A program made the translations under genes and the position numbers. Shown in pieces: positions 1 to 8,266 of a DNA stretch of 64,000 nucleotides. The stretch lies in assembly GCA_903820505.1 (NCBI GenBank), contig CAIJHQ010000045.1, forward strand, positions 1 to 64,000, written 5' to 3'. The notes beneath the pieces were generated by a model, which made no database searches, was not told the DNA's origin, and saw nothing but the letters and a program-made list of their open reading frames with translations. This DNA is from Candidatus Omnitrophota bacterium. GTDB lineage: Bacteria > Omnitrophota > Omnitrophia > Omnitrophales > Aquincolibacteriaceae. Numbering within the stretch: position 1 is the stretch's first letter; each line of letters opens with the position of its first letter.

Positions 1-210
1 GTTCAGACCGATGCATGTGAAAAGAAAAAGAATGGCGCAAACGCTTGTGGCCTTCGTCAGGAACGACGACGCCTTGGTCCCGAGAAGCGACTGGACATTC
101 CCGCCGAAAGACGCCCCCGTCAGTCCCTGCCCGCGGCCGGCCTGAAGAAGAATAACGACGATCAGAACGAGACAAACGATAATGTGGATCCCGATAACAA
201 GTAGGTTCAT
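1..210 (-). CDS. secG: SecG, preprotein translocase subunit (3' end outside window)
   Basis: Seventy codons are visible; the gene runs off the window edge. SecG is a small inner-membrane partner of SecYE that assists protein export. The translation opens with a hydrophobic segment (about residues 3-21), then LLQAGRGQG and LTGASFGG, then SLLGTKASSFLTKAT followed by the start of a second hydrophobic segment, which is the classic SecG layout. The ATG at 210 overlaps the tpiA stop codon by four bases (ATGA), so it is the last visible gene of a gap-pgk-tpiA-secG operon. The family assignment is firm; only the C-terminus is missing. Confidence 0.93.
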   Translation of the reverse strand, partial: MNLLVIGIHIIVCLVLIVVILLQAGRGQGLTGASFGGNVQSLLGTKASSFLTKATSVCAILFLFTCIGLN

Positions 211-989
211 GAGTGAGTCCCCGCGTCACGCGATTGTTGGGCTTCTAAAATGATCTGGGCGAACAATTCGGCCTTGAGAGAGGCCCCGCCGACAAGGGCG
301 CCGTCGATATTCGGTTTTTCCATAAGGGACTTGGTATTGTCCGGCTTGACACTGCCTCCGTAAAGAATGAGCACCCGGCTCCCGTTCTCCTTGCCATAGC
401 GTTCGTTAAGGAGGCGGCGAATGTAAGAATGCATCTGTTCGGCCTGGTCCGGCGTCGCGGTCCTGCCCGTGCCGATGGCCCAGACCGGCTCGTACGCGAT
501 CACCACTTTCACGATGTCCTCTTTCCCGAGCCGCCCGATCGACTCATCAAATTGTATCTTGACCACATCAAAATGCTTTTTCGCTTCCCGTTCCGAAAGG
601 GTCTCTCCGACGCAAACGATCGGGACCAGGCTGTATTTGAGCGCGGTCTTAAGTTTCTCATGGACCAAAATATCATCTTCCTTGAAGTACTGGCGGCGCT
701 CGGAATGGCCGAGGATGACATACCGGCAGCCGAGATCTTTTAACATCGTCGGCGAAATCTCCCCGGTAAAAGCGCCCTCCGGAGCGCAATACATGTTCTG
801 CGCGCCCAAGGCGATCGAAGTCCCCGACAACACCTTCGAGACTTCCGTGAGGGCCGTGAACGGCGGGCAGACAACGATCGAAACATCCGAGACCGTGTGC
901 GCGGCGGCTTTAATCGTTTGAACGAGCGCGACGGCTTCAGAAGCCGTCTTAAACATTTTCCAGTTACCGGCAATGAGAGGTTTCTTCAT
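207..989 (-). CDS. tpiA: Triosephosphate isomerase
   Basis: Cytosolic glycolytic enzyme interconverting dihydroxyacetone phosphate and glyceraldehyde 3-phosphate. The 260-residue product has the full family length and the catalytic set: N9 and K11 in AGNWKM, H95 in ILGHSERR and E167 in [11 protein letters not shown], with the phosphate-binding [10 protein letters not shown] and GALVGGASL near the C-terminus. I place the start at 989 because that ATG overlaps the pgk stop as ATGA; an in-frame start five codons further upstream lies inside pgk and is less likely. Translational coupling on both sides (pgk above, secG below) indicates one operon. Confidence 0.97.
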   Translation of the reverse strand: MKKPLIAGNWKMFKTASEAVALVQTIKAAAHTVSDVSIVVCPPFTALTEVSKVLSGTSIALGAQNMYCAPEGAFTGEISPTMLKDLGCRYVILGHSERRQYFKEDDILVHEKLKTALKYSLVPIVCVGETLSEREAKKHFDVVKIQFDESIGRLGKEDIVKVVIAYEPVWAIGTGRTATPDQAEQMHSYIRRLLNERYGKENGSRVLILYGGSVKPDNTKSLMEKPNIDGALVGGASLKAELFAQIILEAQQSRDAGTHS

Positions 990-2278
990 GAGCAGCCGCA
1001 GCACCCTTTCTTGGTTTCTTTATCCTGAAGCGCGGCCACACCCGGCAGCACTTGGCCTTCCACCAGTTCGAGCGATGCCCCGCCTCCGGTGGAAATATGA
1101 GAGATCTTGTCCGCCACGCCCGATTGATTGACCGCCGCGACCGAATCGCCTCCGCCGATCACGGTGACGCAATCAGGAAGCTCCGCGATCGCTTTGGCGA
1201 TGGCCATGGTTCCGTTCGCAAATTTCGGAAATTCAAAAACACCGACCGGGCCGTTCCAGAAAACCGTTTTGGCCCCTTTGAGCGCACCCTTGAACTTGTC
1301 AATCGTCAACGGCCCGATATCCATTCCCATCTGGTCCGCGTCAATGTTCCCGCGCGCCACGTGTTTCGCCTCGGCATTCGCGGAAAATTCCGTCGTCACG
1401 ATATGATCGATCGGTAAATAAATATAAATGTGGGTCTCATAAGCCTTTTGCAGGATCTGCCGCGCCATGTCGATCATGTCCTCCTCGACGAGCGAAGCTC
1501 CAACGGAAAGACCTTTGGCTTTCAAAAAAGTATAGGCCATGCCGCCGCCGACGATCAGACGGTCGACTTTCCCGAGCAGGCTTTCAAGCACGGCGATCTT
1601 GGAGGACACTTTGGCGCCGCCGATGATCGCCACGAAAGGACGCGCGGGATTGTCCACGATCTTTTCCTGAAGATAATCCAGTTCTTTCTCCATCAGGAAC
1701 CCCGCAACGGCCGGCAAAAAGTGCGCTACCGATTCCGTGGAAGCGTGCGCGCGATGAGCGGAGCCGAACGCGTCGTTGACGAAGACGTCACCATATTGCG
1801 CGAGGGTTTTGCCCATTTTTTCCCGTTCCGCAACATCCTTGGAGGTCTCCTCTTTGTGAAAACGGGTGTTCTCGAGCATCAAAATGCCGCCGGCCGGGAT
1901 CGCCCGGACCATTGCGTCGGTCTCGGGGCCCATGCACGCGGGCGCAAGTTTAACTTCCCTGCCGAGAAGAGCCGCGAGCCGCGCGGCCACGGGCGCCATC
2001 TTGTGTTTCCCTTCGAGATACTTCTTTTCGTCGAACGGCTTGCCGTCTTTCTCGGCCTTCTCCTTGGCCTTTTGCGTGTCCTTTTTGGGGTCACCCAAGT
2101 GAGACATAAGCACCAGACTCTTAGCGCCCTGATCGAGCACGTATTTGATGGTGGGCAGCGCCGCCTTGATACGGGTGTCATCCTGCACGACCCCGTCTTT
2201 CATCGGCACATTGAAATCCACGCGCATGAGAACTCGCTTGCCGCGGAGATCGATATCTTTAACCGTTTTTTTCTTCAT
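986..2278 (-). CDS. pgk: Phosphoglycerate kinase with an N-domain insertion and Cys-rich tail
   Basis: Transfers phosphate from 1,3-bisphosphoglycerate to ADP in glycolysis. The family signature is clear: [11 protein letters not shown] near the N-terminus, then [24 protein letters not shown] and [10 protein letters not shown]. At 430 residues it is some 30-40 longer than a typical bacterial enzyme. The extra length is a lysine-rich insertion after SHLGDPKKD, where most enzymes read SHLGRP, so an arginine of the usual basic patch is replaced by aspartate. The protein ends in KGCCGCS, an unusual cysteine cluster. It lies 24 bases below gap and overlaps tpiA by four bases. Confidence 0.96.
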   Translation of the reverse strand: MKKKTVKDIDLRGKRVLMRVDFNVPMKDGVVQDDTRIKAALPTIKYVLDQGAKSLVLMSHLGDPKKDTQKAKEKAEKDGKPFDEKKYLEGKHKMAPVAARLAALLGREVKLAPACMGPETDAMVRAIPAGGILMLENTRFHKEETSKDVAEREKMGKTLAQYGDVFVNDAFGSAHRAHASTESVAHFLPAVAGFLMEKELDYLQEKIVDNPARPFVAIIGGAKVSSKIAVLESLLGKVDRLIVGGGMAYTFLKAKGLSVGASLVEEDMIDMARQILQKAYETHIYIYLPIDHIVTTEFSANAEAKHVARGNIDADQMGMDIGPLTIDKFKGALKGAKTVFWNGPVGVFEFPKFANGTMAIAKAIAELPDCVTVIGGGDSVAAVNQSGVADKISHISTGGGASLELVEGQVLPGVAALQDKETKKGCCGCS

Positions 2279-2302
2279 AACGTTTTTTCTGCGTGACGCC
2301 GA

Positions 2303-3436
<1,134 letters not shown>

Positions 3437-3452
3437 TTACAAAGTTGCGACA

Positions 3453-3480
3453 ATTATAAGCACGCGACCACCGGTGTCAA
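3453..3480 (-). promoter_or_regulatory. Consensus sigma70 promoter of the gap operon
   Basis: Reading the minus strand, a perfect TTGACA (3475-3480) is separated by 16 bases from a perfect TATAAT (3453-3458). It lies 77 bases upstream of the gap start codon. The -35 hexamer overlaps the stop codon of the upstream VanZ-family gene, so initiation for glycolysis begins inside the end of that gene. Confidence 0.85.
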
Positions 3481-3881
3481 GACAATCTGCGGCCGCCGGC
3501 CTTGCGCCAACGCGTCCAAAACAACACAATACCCGCCGCTGCAAAGATCGTATCCAACAAGACCTCTCCCCATTCGCTGGAGCGCCCGGGAACGAACGTC
3601 TGATGCCACTCATCCGAGATCCCGAAGAGCAAGGCAACCGTTAACGCCAAGACAAAAAGCTTTGCGACGGACGCCGGCGGCCGCGAATGCACAAACGCCC
3701 GGATCAATAAAGCGCCCAGGATGCTGTATTCAAAAAAATGAGCGGCCTTATCGATGTGCGGGATCGGGACCTGCGGGATCTGACTGCCCGGGAGAGACGA
3801 AAGCCCAAAGATCACTCCCATCCATAAAAGAACGGGAAACCAATACCGCAAAAAAATGTGTTCGGTCTGTTCTGTCTTCAA
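3477..3881 (-). CDS. VanZ-like family membrane protein
   Basis: Small polytopic inner-membrane protein of the VanZ-like family, whose biochemical role is not settled beyond the namesake in teicoplanin resistance. Hydrophobic segments flank the conserved motifs DKAAHFFEYSILGALL and DEWHQTFVPGRSSEWGEVLLD, the latter being the family hallmark. Both available starts are TTG; the one at 3881 overlaps the stop of the DUF4405 gene (TTGA) and gives about 134 residues, so I prefer it to the TTG at 3929, which would overlap by 52 bases. It closes the def-fmt-peptidase-DUF4405 run. The family is clear, the start less so. Confidence 0.85.
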   Translation of the reverse strand: MKTEQTEHIFLRYWFPVLLWMGVIFGLSSLPGSQIPQVPIPHIDKAAHFFEYSILGALLIRAFVHSRPPASVAKLFVLALTVALLFGISDEWHQTFVPGRSSEWGEVLLDTIFAAAGIVLFWTRWRKAGGRRLS

Positions 3882-4114
3882 GCTGGCTTCACAGGTTTCG
3901 TGAAATAGTGGCTCTTGATGACCGTCCAATTCAGGGAAATGTGCGACGCGATCAGCAGTACCAGCAGAAGTCCGCTGAATTTGTGGGCTTCCCCGATCAA
4001 TTCGACCCCGCTTCCCTGATCGACAAAAAAGAGAAAAAGCCCCGTCGCGGCCTGCGTGAGAGCGACCGCGAATAATATAACGTTGGTGATCTTCAATAGT
4101 TTCAGTCTTTGCAT
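3878..4114 (-). CDS. DUF4405-like small membrane protein
   Basis: A 78-residue protein with two predicted membrane helices, roughly residues 8-30 and 45-62. The second helix region carries spaced histidines H44 and H58 and the sequence SHISLNWTVIK, resembling the DUF4405 / cytochrome-b-like minimal helices in which histidines can bind haem. That haem link is family inference, and nothing else here tests it. It begins 36 bases below the M15 peptidase gene and overlaps the VanZ-family start, so co-transcription is likely. Confidence 0.7.
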   Translation of the reverse strand: MQRLKLLKITNVILFAVALTQAATGLFLFFVDQGSGVELIGEAHKFSGLLLVLLIASHISLNWTVIKSHYFTKPVKPA

Positions 4115-4150
4115 GACTTCCCCCTCAAGCCGGATAAAACCGGCGGTCGA

Positions 4151-5002
4151 TCATTCGCTTTTCTTTTTGAGTTCCTTGTCCACGGCCTTACGCCGCGCCG
4201 CCTTCGGGTCATAGCGCCAGTGCCACGGTTCGTAAGTAATGCCTTCCTGACAGTTCTTGGGATAAGAGAGGACGAATCCGAATTCGTGGGCGTGATCCTG
4301 CAACCAATGGTTCTCCTCCAGGGCTTCGAACTCTTCCACGTGCGGGTCACCGTTAACACCGTCACGGCTGATGAAATCGATGGCCTGATGATCGGGATCG
4401 CCATGCTCACTATAACCGGGGAGCGCGACGAATTTCGCGGTTTCCCTGATCGAGTAGCCGTGGTTCCGGAGATAATAAACAAAAAGGTAGAGCTGAAAGG
4501 CGCTGGACCGGTACGCCGACTCGACATAGAGCCTCTTGCCGATGTCTTTTGACATGGCCGCCATCATCGCGAAATATTTTTGATAGACGGTCAGCGGCAG
4601 GAACTGCGGCGGCAAGGGGCGATAAACAGTCACGGTCTCAAGTTTTCCTTCCTTCCGGACCTTGACCTTATCTTTGACCTTCTGTCCCTTGATCGCGATC
4701 AGTCCCTTTTCTCCGGTCGATAAACCTCTCCAGGGAATTCGGATCCCGGTCTTTTTACGGTCGAGATGACGGAATTGCTTGAGAAATTTCCGTTCCTTTT
4801 TCGTCAGAGGTACGTCAAGATCCTCGAACTTCAGCGAAGAAAGAGACTCGTCCGCGTCCCGTTGCTGGATCACCGGCTCCAGTTTAGAGATGATCTGGCG
4901 CGCCATCTCGACGTCGTCTTTCGAGAGACCGTCCAGATCCAGGGCGTAAGCCGGGGCAACCCACAGGAGCAACAGAAGACACGAGAAAAAGATTTTGCGC
5001 AT
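4151..5002 (-). CDS. Exported M15-family D-Ala-D-Ala carboxypeptidase-like protein
   Basis: A 283-residue protein with a signal peptide at residues 1-20 ending in APAYA. The peptidase domain occupies the C-terminal half: YVESAYRSS (about 160), GYSEHGDPDHQAIDF (197-210, with H200 and D209 as probable zinc ligands) and YEPWHWRYD (E258, H261), which match the VanY/M15B zinc-site pattern. Such enzymes trim the terminal D-alanine of peptidoglycan stem peptides in the periplasm. Spacing between the first histidine and the aspartate is two residues longer than the textbook motif. It starts 11 bases after fmt. Confidence 0.88.
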   Translation of the reverse strand: MRKIFFSCLLLLLWVAPAYALDLDGLSKDDVEMARQIISKLEPVIQQRDADESLSSLKFEDLDVPLTKKERKFLKQFRHLDRKKTGIRIPWRGLSTGEKGLIAIKGQKVKDKVKVRKEGKLETVTVYRPLPPQFLPLTVYQKYFAMMAAMSKDIGKRLYVESAYRSSAFQLYLFVYYLRNHGYSIRETAKFVALPGYSEHGDPDHQAIDFISRDGVNGDPHVEEFEALEENHWLQDHAHEFGFVLSYPKNCQEGITYEPWHWRYDPKAARRKAVDKELKKKSE

Positions 5003-5013
5003 AAATATGTCCT

Positions 5014-5946
5014 CTATGGGATAAGAATGTCGCCTTCGCGAAGATGCCGTCCGTTAGCGAAACCGGCCGCCGGCATGACGTTTTTACCCGCGGGTTTGAC
5101 CTGAAGGAGCCGAAGGACCCCTTTCCCCGTCGCGACAGTCAGCCCGCCGGTCTTTTCGATCGAAAGAACGGTCCCGGGTTTTCGATCGGTCTCAAGCCCG
5201 GGAAGGCTCGTTTCAAGAAGCCCGACGCGTTCGCCCTTGAAAAAGAAAAAACAACCGGGCCACGGCTGAAGTCCCCGGACCTTCCGGTCGAGTTCCACGG
5301 CAGACATTTCAAAGGATAATTCTCCGTCCGCTTTTTGTAGCTGCCGGGCCATTGTCGCGTGAGCGTCATTTTGTGGAACGCCGCGGAGCTTCCGGGCCTT
5401 GACCTGCGCCAAAACCTTTTTCAGGACCCCGTACGACAAGCTCGCGAGTTCCGCGGAAAGCCGCGTCGCGGTCACGCGCGGTTCAAGCGGGAGCCTTTCC
5501 TGATGATAGATATCGCCGGAGTCCAGTTTGTCCACGATGTCAATAATGCTCACGCCCGTCTCCGTGTCCCCGTTCAGGATCGGCCAGTTGATCGGAGCCG
5601 CGCCGCGATAGCGCGGCAGAAGCGACGGATGAACATTCAGCCGGTAGGTCGGGATCGACAAAAGTTCCGGCGGTATCAGTTTTCCGTAGGAGGCCACAAC
5701 GAAAACTTCGGGCCGCAATGCGAGAAGCGCCTCGGCGATCTTCGGATCCCGCAGCGATGGATACTCCACGATGGGCAACTGTTTGGCTTGGGAATAGACG
5801 AAGACTTCGCTCGGTCCGAGATGGAGGCCGCGACCTTTTTTCTGGGCCGGCGTAGTGACCACCTGCGCGATCTCCATGCCGGAATGGAGACAGGCTTCCA
5901 GCGCCTTGATCGAAAAATCATCCGAACCAAAAAAAACGACCTTCAT
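5014..5946 (-). CDS. fmt: Methionyl-tRNA formyltransferase
   Basis: Formylates Met-tRNA(fMet) with 10-formyl-tetrahydrofolate so that translation can start with fMet. The 310-residue product has the expected two domains: N-terminal formyltransferase fold starting VVFFGSDDF, with the catalytic N104, H106 and D142 in NVHPSLLPRYRGAAP and LDSGDIY, and a C-terminal tRNA-binding domain with GLQPWPG. It overlaps def by four bases (ATGA), the common def-fmt pairing that couples formylation and deformylation. Confidence 0.97.
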   Translation of the reverse strand: MKVVFFGSDDFSIKALEACLHSGMEIAQVVTTPAQKKGRGLHLGPSEVFVYSQAKQLPIVEYPSLRDPKIAEALLALRPEVFVVASYGKLIPPELLSIPTYRLNVHPSLLPRYRGAAPINWPILNGDTETGVSIIDIVDKLDSGDIYHQERLPLEPRVTATRLSAELASLSYGVLKKVLAQVKARKLRGVPQNDAHATMARQLQKADGELSFEMSAVELDRKVRGLQPWPGCFFFFKGERVGLLETSLPGLETDRKPGTVLSIEKTGGLTVATGKGVLRLLQVKPAGKNVMPAAGFANGRHLREGDILIP

Positions 5947-6449
5947 ACCTTCGGCGTTTCCTTCATCTTTTGATATTGGGCCAAAAGTTCCTCGCGTTTG
6001 GCCCCCGAAAAATGATCGATCAGTAAAAGACCGTCCAGATGGTCCATCTCGTGCTGGATGACGCGGGCGAACAGTCCGTAAGTCTCGACCGTCCGCTTGA
6101 TCCCATGGCGATCCTGATAGTTCACGGTCACCGCCGTCGCGCGAGCGATGTCGGCGGAGATTCCCGGCAGGCTCAGACAGCCCTCGCTCAGAACTTCCTG
6201 TCCAGAGGATTTTTCAATCACCGGATTCGCCATCACGAATTCCTCGCCCCGTTTCATTGTCGGACATGCGATGAAAAGCTGAAGCGAAAGTCCGACCTGG
6301 GGCGCCGCGATACCCAAGCCGTCGGCGGCATGCGCGGTCTCGATCATGTCATCAAAAAGCTTCTGATCGGCCGGTCCGAAATGGGTGAGCGATACGGCTT
6401 TTTTCTTCAGAACCGGATCGGGATATGTTCGAATCTTGAGCTTCGACAT
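5943..6449 (-). CDS. def: Peptide deformylase
   Basis: Metalloenzyme removing the formyl group from nascent proteins. All three family motifs are intact in 168 residues: GIAAPQVG (45-52), EGCLSLPG (89-96, metal ligand C91) and QHEMDHLDG (metal ligands H133, H137 and catalytic E134). The ATG at 6449 lies only eight bases beyond a TATAAT box and has no Shine-Dalgarno sequence, so the message may be leaderless. The first 25 codons recur as a truncated copy at 8191-8266. Confidence 0.97.
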   Translation of the reverse strand: MSKLKIRTYPDPVLKKKAVSLTHFGPADQKLFDDMIETAHAADGLGIAAPQVGLSLQLFIACPTMKRGEEFVMANPVIEKSSGQEVLSEGCLSLPGISADIARATAVTVNYQDRHGIKRTVETYGLFARVIQHEMDHLDGLLLIDHFSGAKREELLAQYQKMKETPKV

Positions 6450-6457
6450 AGGGCGGA

Positions 6458-6485
6458 ATTATAACATAACAGTACCGGGTACCAA
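6458..6485 (-). promoter_or_regulatory. def: Putative extended -10 promoter giving a leaderless def mRNA
   Basis: On the minus strand TTGGTA (6480-6485) is 16 bases from TATAAT (6458-6463), which has the extended TG motif just before it. Initiation six or seven bases downstream would fall within about two bases of the def ATG at 6449. There is no purine-rich ribosome site in the short interval. The same arrangement is conserved in the duplicated copy near 8266. Confidence 0.6.
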
Positions 6486-6526
6486 AGGGTCACATGCCCT
6501 ACTACCACAAAAGCGAGTTGAACAAT

Positions 6527-6550
6527 GAAGAGATCCTGCAGATCGCGGTG
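6527..6550 (+). repeat. 24-bp perfect direct repeat, left copy, flanking the toxin-antitoxin segment
   Basis: This 24-base sequence, beginning gaagagatcc and ending gatcgcggtg, recurs without mismatch at 7217-7240. The two copies bracket the toxin and antitoxin genes. The related site at 8345-8368 occurs once and is uninterrupted, so the pair looks like a target duplication or the scar of recombination. Confidence 0.9.
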
Positions 6551-6582
6551 TAAACATTGAACGGGACACCGTCAACGTTTAC
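6550..6582 (-). terminator. Imperfect hairpin at the end of the toxin gene
   Basis: Outer arms gtaaac (6550-6555) and gtttac (6577-6582) are perfect. Inner arms ttgaacgg (6557-6564) and ccgtcaa (6569-6575) pair with one bulge. The hairpin covers the toxin stop codon and abuts the left direct repeat. No T-run follows on the minus strand, so it may be an element end or mRNA-stabilising structure rather than an intrinsic terminator. Confidence 0.4.
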
Positions 6583-6842
6583 TCGTAATGCGTCCACATC
6601 CGAAGCACTTTCACCATTTTCTCCTCTTTTAGAATCTGATACACCAAACGATGTTGAATATTGATTCGCCTCGAATACGCCCCTTCTAGATCGCCCACCA
6701 GCTTTTCATAGGGCGGTGGGTTTTCCGTAGGGTTTCTCGCAAGAATCTCCAAGAGCTGTTCAGCCTTAGGCCTCAGACCAGCATTGCGTAATTTCTTAGC
6801 GTCTTTCTGAGCCTGGCTGGTAAAAACGACCGTCCAAGTCAT
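6579..6842 (-). CDS. Toxin of the YoeB/Txe type (RelE superfamily)
   Basis: An 87-residue protein with the RelE-superfamily layout: MTWTVVFTSQAQKDAKKL at the N-terminus, GDLEGAYSRRINIQHRLVYQI in the middle and a C-terminal HY pair (H85, Y86), as in YoeB, whose terminal His-Tyr contributes to ribosome-dependent mRNA cleavage. It follows the antitoxin gene by nine bases. A sampled line here (6601-6660) has 22/60 G+C, far below neighbouring housekeeping genes, consistent with recent acquisition. The family call is strong; activity is inferred. Confidence 0.9.
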   Translation of the reverse strand: MTWTVVFTSQAQKDAKKLRNAGLRPKAEQLLEILARNPTENPPPYEKLVGDLEGAYSRRINIQHRLVYQILKEEKMVKVLRMWTHYE

Positions 6843-6851
6843 CCTTTACCT

Positions 6852-7094
6852 TTACCAACCCGGTTCTCTAGAGCACTTGTTTACGGGCGTCTTCAACCCC
6901 TTCCGGATCGACTCTCTCATCTTGGGAACTGAAAGTAGATATAAAGTCTCCTGAACCGACCGCCAGTCTTCCTCGGAAATCAGAACGGCGTTGTTCTCCT
7001 TTCCCGTGATCTGGACCGGCTCATGAGTTTTCGCAACTCGCCTAAGCAACTGGTATAACAGCACTCTTGCATTACTCACCGTTAGTGTCGTCAT
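6852..7094 (-). CDS. Antitoxin of the Phd/YefM family
   Basis: An 80-residue protein opening MTTLTVSNARVLLYQLLRRV and continuing EPVQITGKENNAVLISEEDWRS, the standard N-terminal DNA-binding Phd/YefM domain. The C-terminal part would wrap the toxin. It sits upstream of the toxin, as usual for YefM-YoeB pairs, and starts at an ATG with a GAGGTGA ribosome site five bases away. Members of this family repress their own operon; a palindrome overlapping the promoter (7113-7132) fits that. Confidence 0.9.
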   Translation of the reverse strand: MTTLTVSNARVLLYQLLRRVAKTHEPVQITGKENNAVLISEEDWRSVQETLYLLSVPKMRESIRKGLKTPVNKCSREPGW

Positions 7095-7112
7095 ATATCA
7101 CCTCTGACAGAA

Positions 7113-7140
7113 ACGTACCTTATATCGTACGTATTGTCAA
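7113..7140 (-). promoter_or_regulatory. Toxin-antitoxin promoter and operator palindrome
   Basis: A TTGACA -35 box lies at 7135-7140 on the minus strand. Just downstream is an inverted repeat with perfect six-base arms acgtac (7113-7118) and gtacgt (7127-7132) and an eight-base spacer, in the place where a -10 would sit. The -10 itself is poor. The arrangement is what an autoregulating antitoxin would bind; that binding is inferred. Confidence 0.55.
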
Positions 7141-7180
7141 ATCGTTTTTCGCTTTTGTTATTTACGAATCAAAAGTGAAC

Positions 7181-7202
7181 CGTAGGATGGTACCGTTCTA
7201 CG
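7181..7202. repeat. Imperfect palindrome at the right side of the toxin-antitoxin segment
   Basis: Arms cgtag and ctacg flank a central ggtacc, with mismatches between them, over 22 bases. It lies 14 bases before the right direct repeat and may mark the other end of the inserted segment. The remainder of 7095-7435 holds repeats only; I see no gene there. Confidence 0.4.
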
Positions 7203-7216
7203 TTTTAGTTCTGGAA

Positions 7217-7240
7217 GAAGAGATCCTGCAGATCGCGGTG
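7217..7240 (+). repeat. 24-bp perfect direct repeat, right copy
   Basis: Identical to 6527-6550. From here to about 7320 the sequence continues as the second half of the region that is uninterrupted at 8345-8447. Confidence 0.9.
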
Positions 7241-7281
7241 GGCGTCTAGACCGGTAACAGTTGTCACCAATTCTATACTTG

Positions 7282-7396
7282 TTCCCTAACCTCTCCCCTC
7301 GGACGGCGTCCGGTCAATGTTTTTTCCGTCCCCGTTTCATCAGGCCGAACAACACCTGAATTCCCTAACCTCTCCCCTTGGACGGCGTCCCGTCAA
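7282..7396. repeat. Two copies of a ~38-bp repeat (third copy at 8410-8447)
   Basis: Copies at 7282-7320, 7361-7396 and 8410-8447 share ttccctaacctctcccc followed by acggcgtcc and gtcaa. The 7282 and 8410 copies lie in matching positions of the duplicated region; the 7361 copy is an additional one. Function unknown. Confidence 0.75.
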
Positions 7397-7435
7397 CCCC
7401 AGTCCAAAAAATATTAGCCACAAAGGGACCTGTAT

Positions 7436-7960
7436 CTAGAGAATCTCAGCACCGCAGTGTTTACAAACTTTCGCTGCCCGGAGCACCCGCTCTGCGCAGC
7501 GGGGGCAAGCTCGCATTAAAGAATTAATTTTTTTATTCAATTTGTTATTGGCGCGATTCGCTGCCAAAAAACCATCAATGATCAGAATGATGTAAATACA
7601 AGGAGCAAATACAAGTCCAAGCGCTCCCATAGAAAACGCCATAACTAGTAAAAACGGCCCCGCCACAAGTCCGAGCAACCAGTTGCCACAATACATATAC
7701 CCTACCCCTGGCAAAAGCAAATTAAGAAGCGCCGCCACCCATCCTTTTTTCCTCTTCTGCTCAAATCCTTCAACATCCAACCCTGTTCCTTTTACTTTTC
7801 CCGTAGCCTGTTGCGTTTTTTGCACATTCGATTGTTGCATCGTCTTTGCATTCCCCTCATTTACATTAACCTCAAAAGAATAGTTACATTTCCAGCATTT
7901 TGAAAATTGAGGGTTGTTTTTTTCGTTACATGATGGGCAAATCTTTTGGGTGTTTTCCAT
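7436..7960 (-). CDS. Membrane protein with N- and C-terminal zinc ribbons
   Basis: About 174 residues. An N-terminal CPSCNEKN...CWKC zinc ribbon is followed by a polar linker, then a TM2-like core (KKGWVAALLNLLLPGVGYMY and two further hydrophobic stretches, YIILIIDGFLAANRANN), and a C-terminal second ribbon CPRCAERV...CKHCGAEI. The start at 7960 has an AGGAG ribosome site; an upstream in-frame extension lacks one. The gene is A+T-rich relative to priA and fmt and sits alone in the duplicated spacer, so it may be imported. Function unknown. Confidence 0.75.
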   Translation of the reverse strand: MENTQKICPSCNEKNNPQFSKCWKCNYSFEVNVNEGNAKTMQQSNVQKTQQATGKVKGTGLDVEGFEQKRKKGWVAALLNLLLPGVGYMYCGNWLLGLVAGPFLLVMAFSMGALGLVFAPCIYIILIIDGFLAANRANNKLNKKINSLMRACPRCAERVLRAAKVCKHCGAEIL

Positions 7961-8081
7961 GACCGCTCCTATCCTTTTTCGTTCATTATTCGTAAACGAG
8001 ACGCCGTCCACAGTCCAATCTCTGTGCTGACTTATCGACAATATTAGCGGACGCATAAGTGATTAAACCGTAAACAGCATC

Positions 8082-8190
8082 GGACGCCAAGGGACACCTA
8101 GAAGCATATCCGGAGAAGGGCGTTACGCGGGGAGGATGGAGTTACGGAGCCGAAAGGACAGCTCTTTACAGGATATTTGTAAACGGTCCA
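8082..8190 (-). repeat. Duplicate of the priA 3' end and downstream flank
   Basis: Aligns with about 10077-10180, the end of priA and the sequence after it. The shared core ggacagctctttaca is perfect and the surroundings are roughly 70 percent identical by eye. On the minus strand the last codons of priA are recognisable (D-x-L-x-I) but the frame is lost. It joins directly to the truncated def copy, forming the duplication junction. Confidence 0.75.
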
Positions 8191-8266
8191 TGCCGAAGTG
8201 GGTCAGCAGCGCGGCCTTTTTCTTTAAAACCGGATCGGGATATGTTCGGATCTTGAGTTTGGACAT
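8191..8266 (-). pseudogene. Truncated duplicate of the def 5' end
   Basis: The first 25 codons of peptide deformylase (MSKLKIRTYPDPVLKKKA then LTHFG) with two substitutions, after which the reading passes into priA-tail sequence (MDRLQIS) and lacks every catalytic motif. Its upstream region also duplicates that of def, including the TATAAT. It is a remnant at the seam of a tandem duplication. Confidence 0.85.

Larger units (their letters stand above)
6450..6550. repeat. Copy A of the duplicated def-upstream region
   Basis: These 101 bases match 8267-8368 with only scattered substitutions and include the def promoter and a divergent 19-codon ORF (ATG at 6494). Similarity continues in the other copy past 8368, whereas here it breaks at 6550, exactly where the toxin-antitoxin segment begins, and resumes at 7217. 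Confidence 0.85.

Noticed and set aside
1430-2296. 288-codon plus-strand frame opposite pgk
   Set aside because: Antisense shadow of a clearly conserved gene with no domain content.
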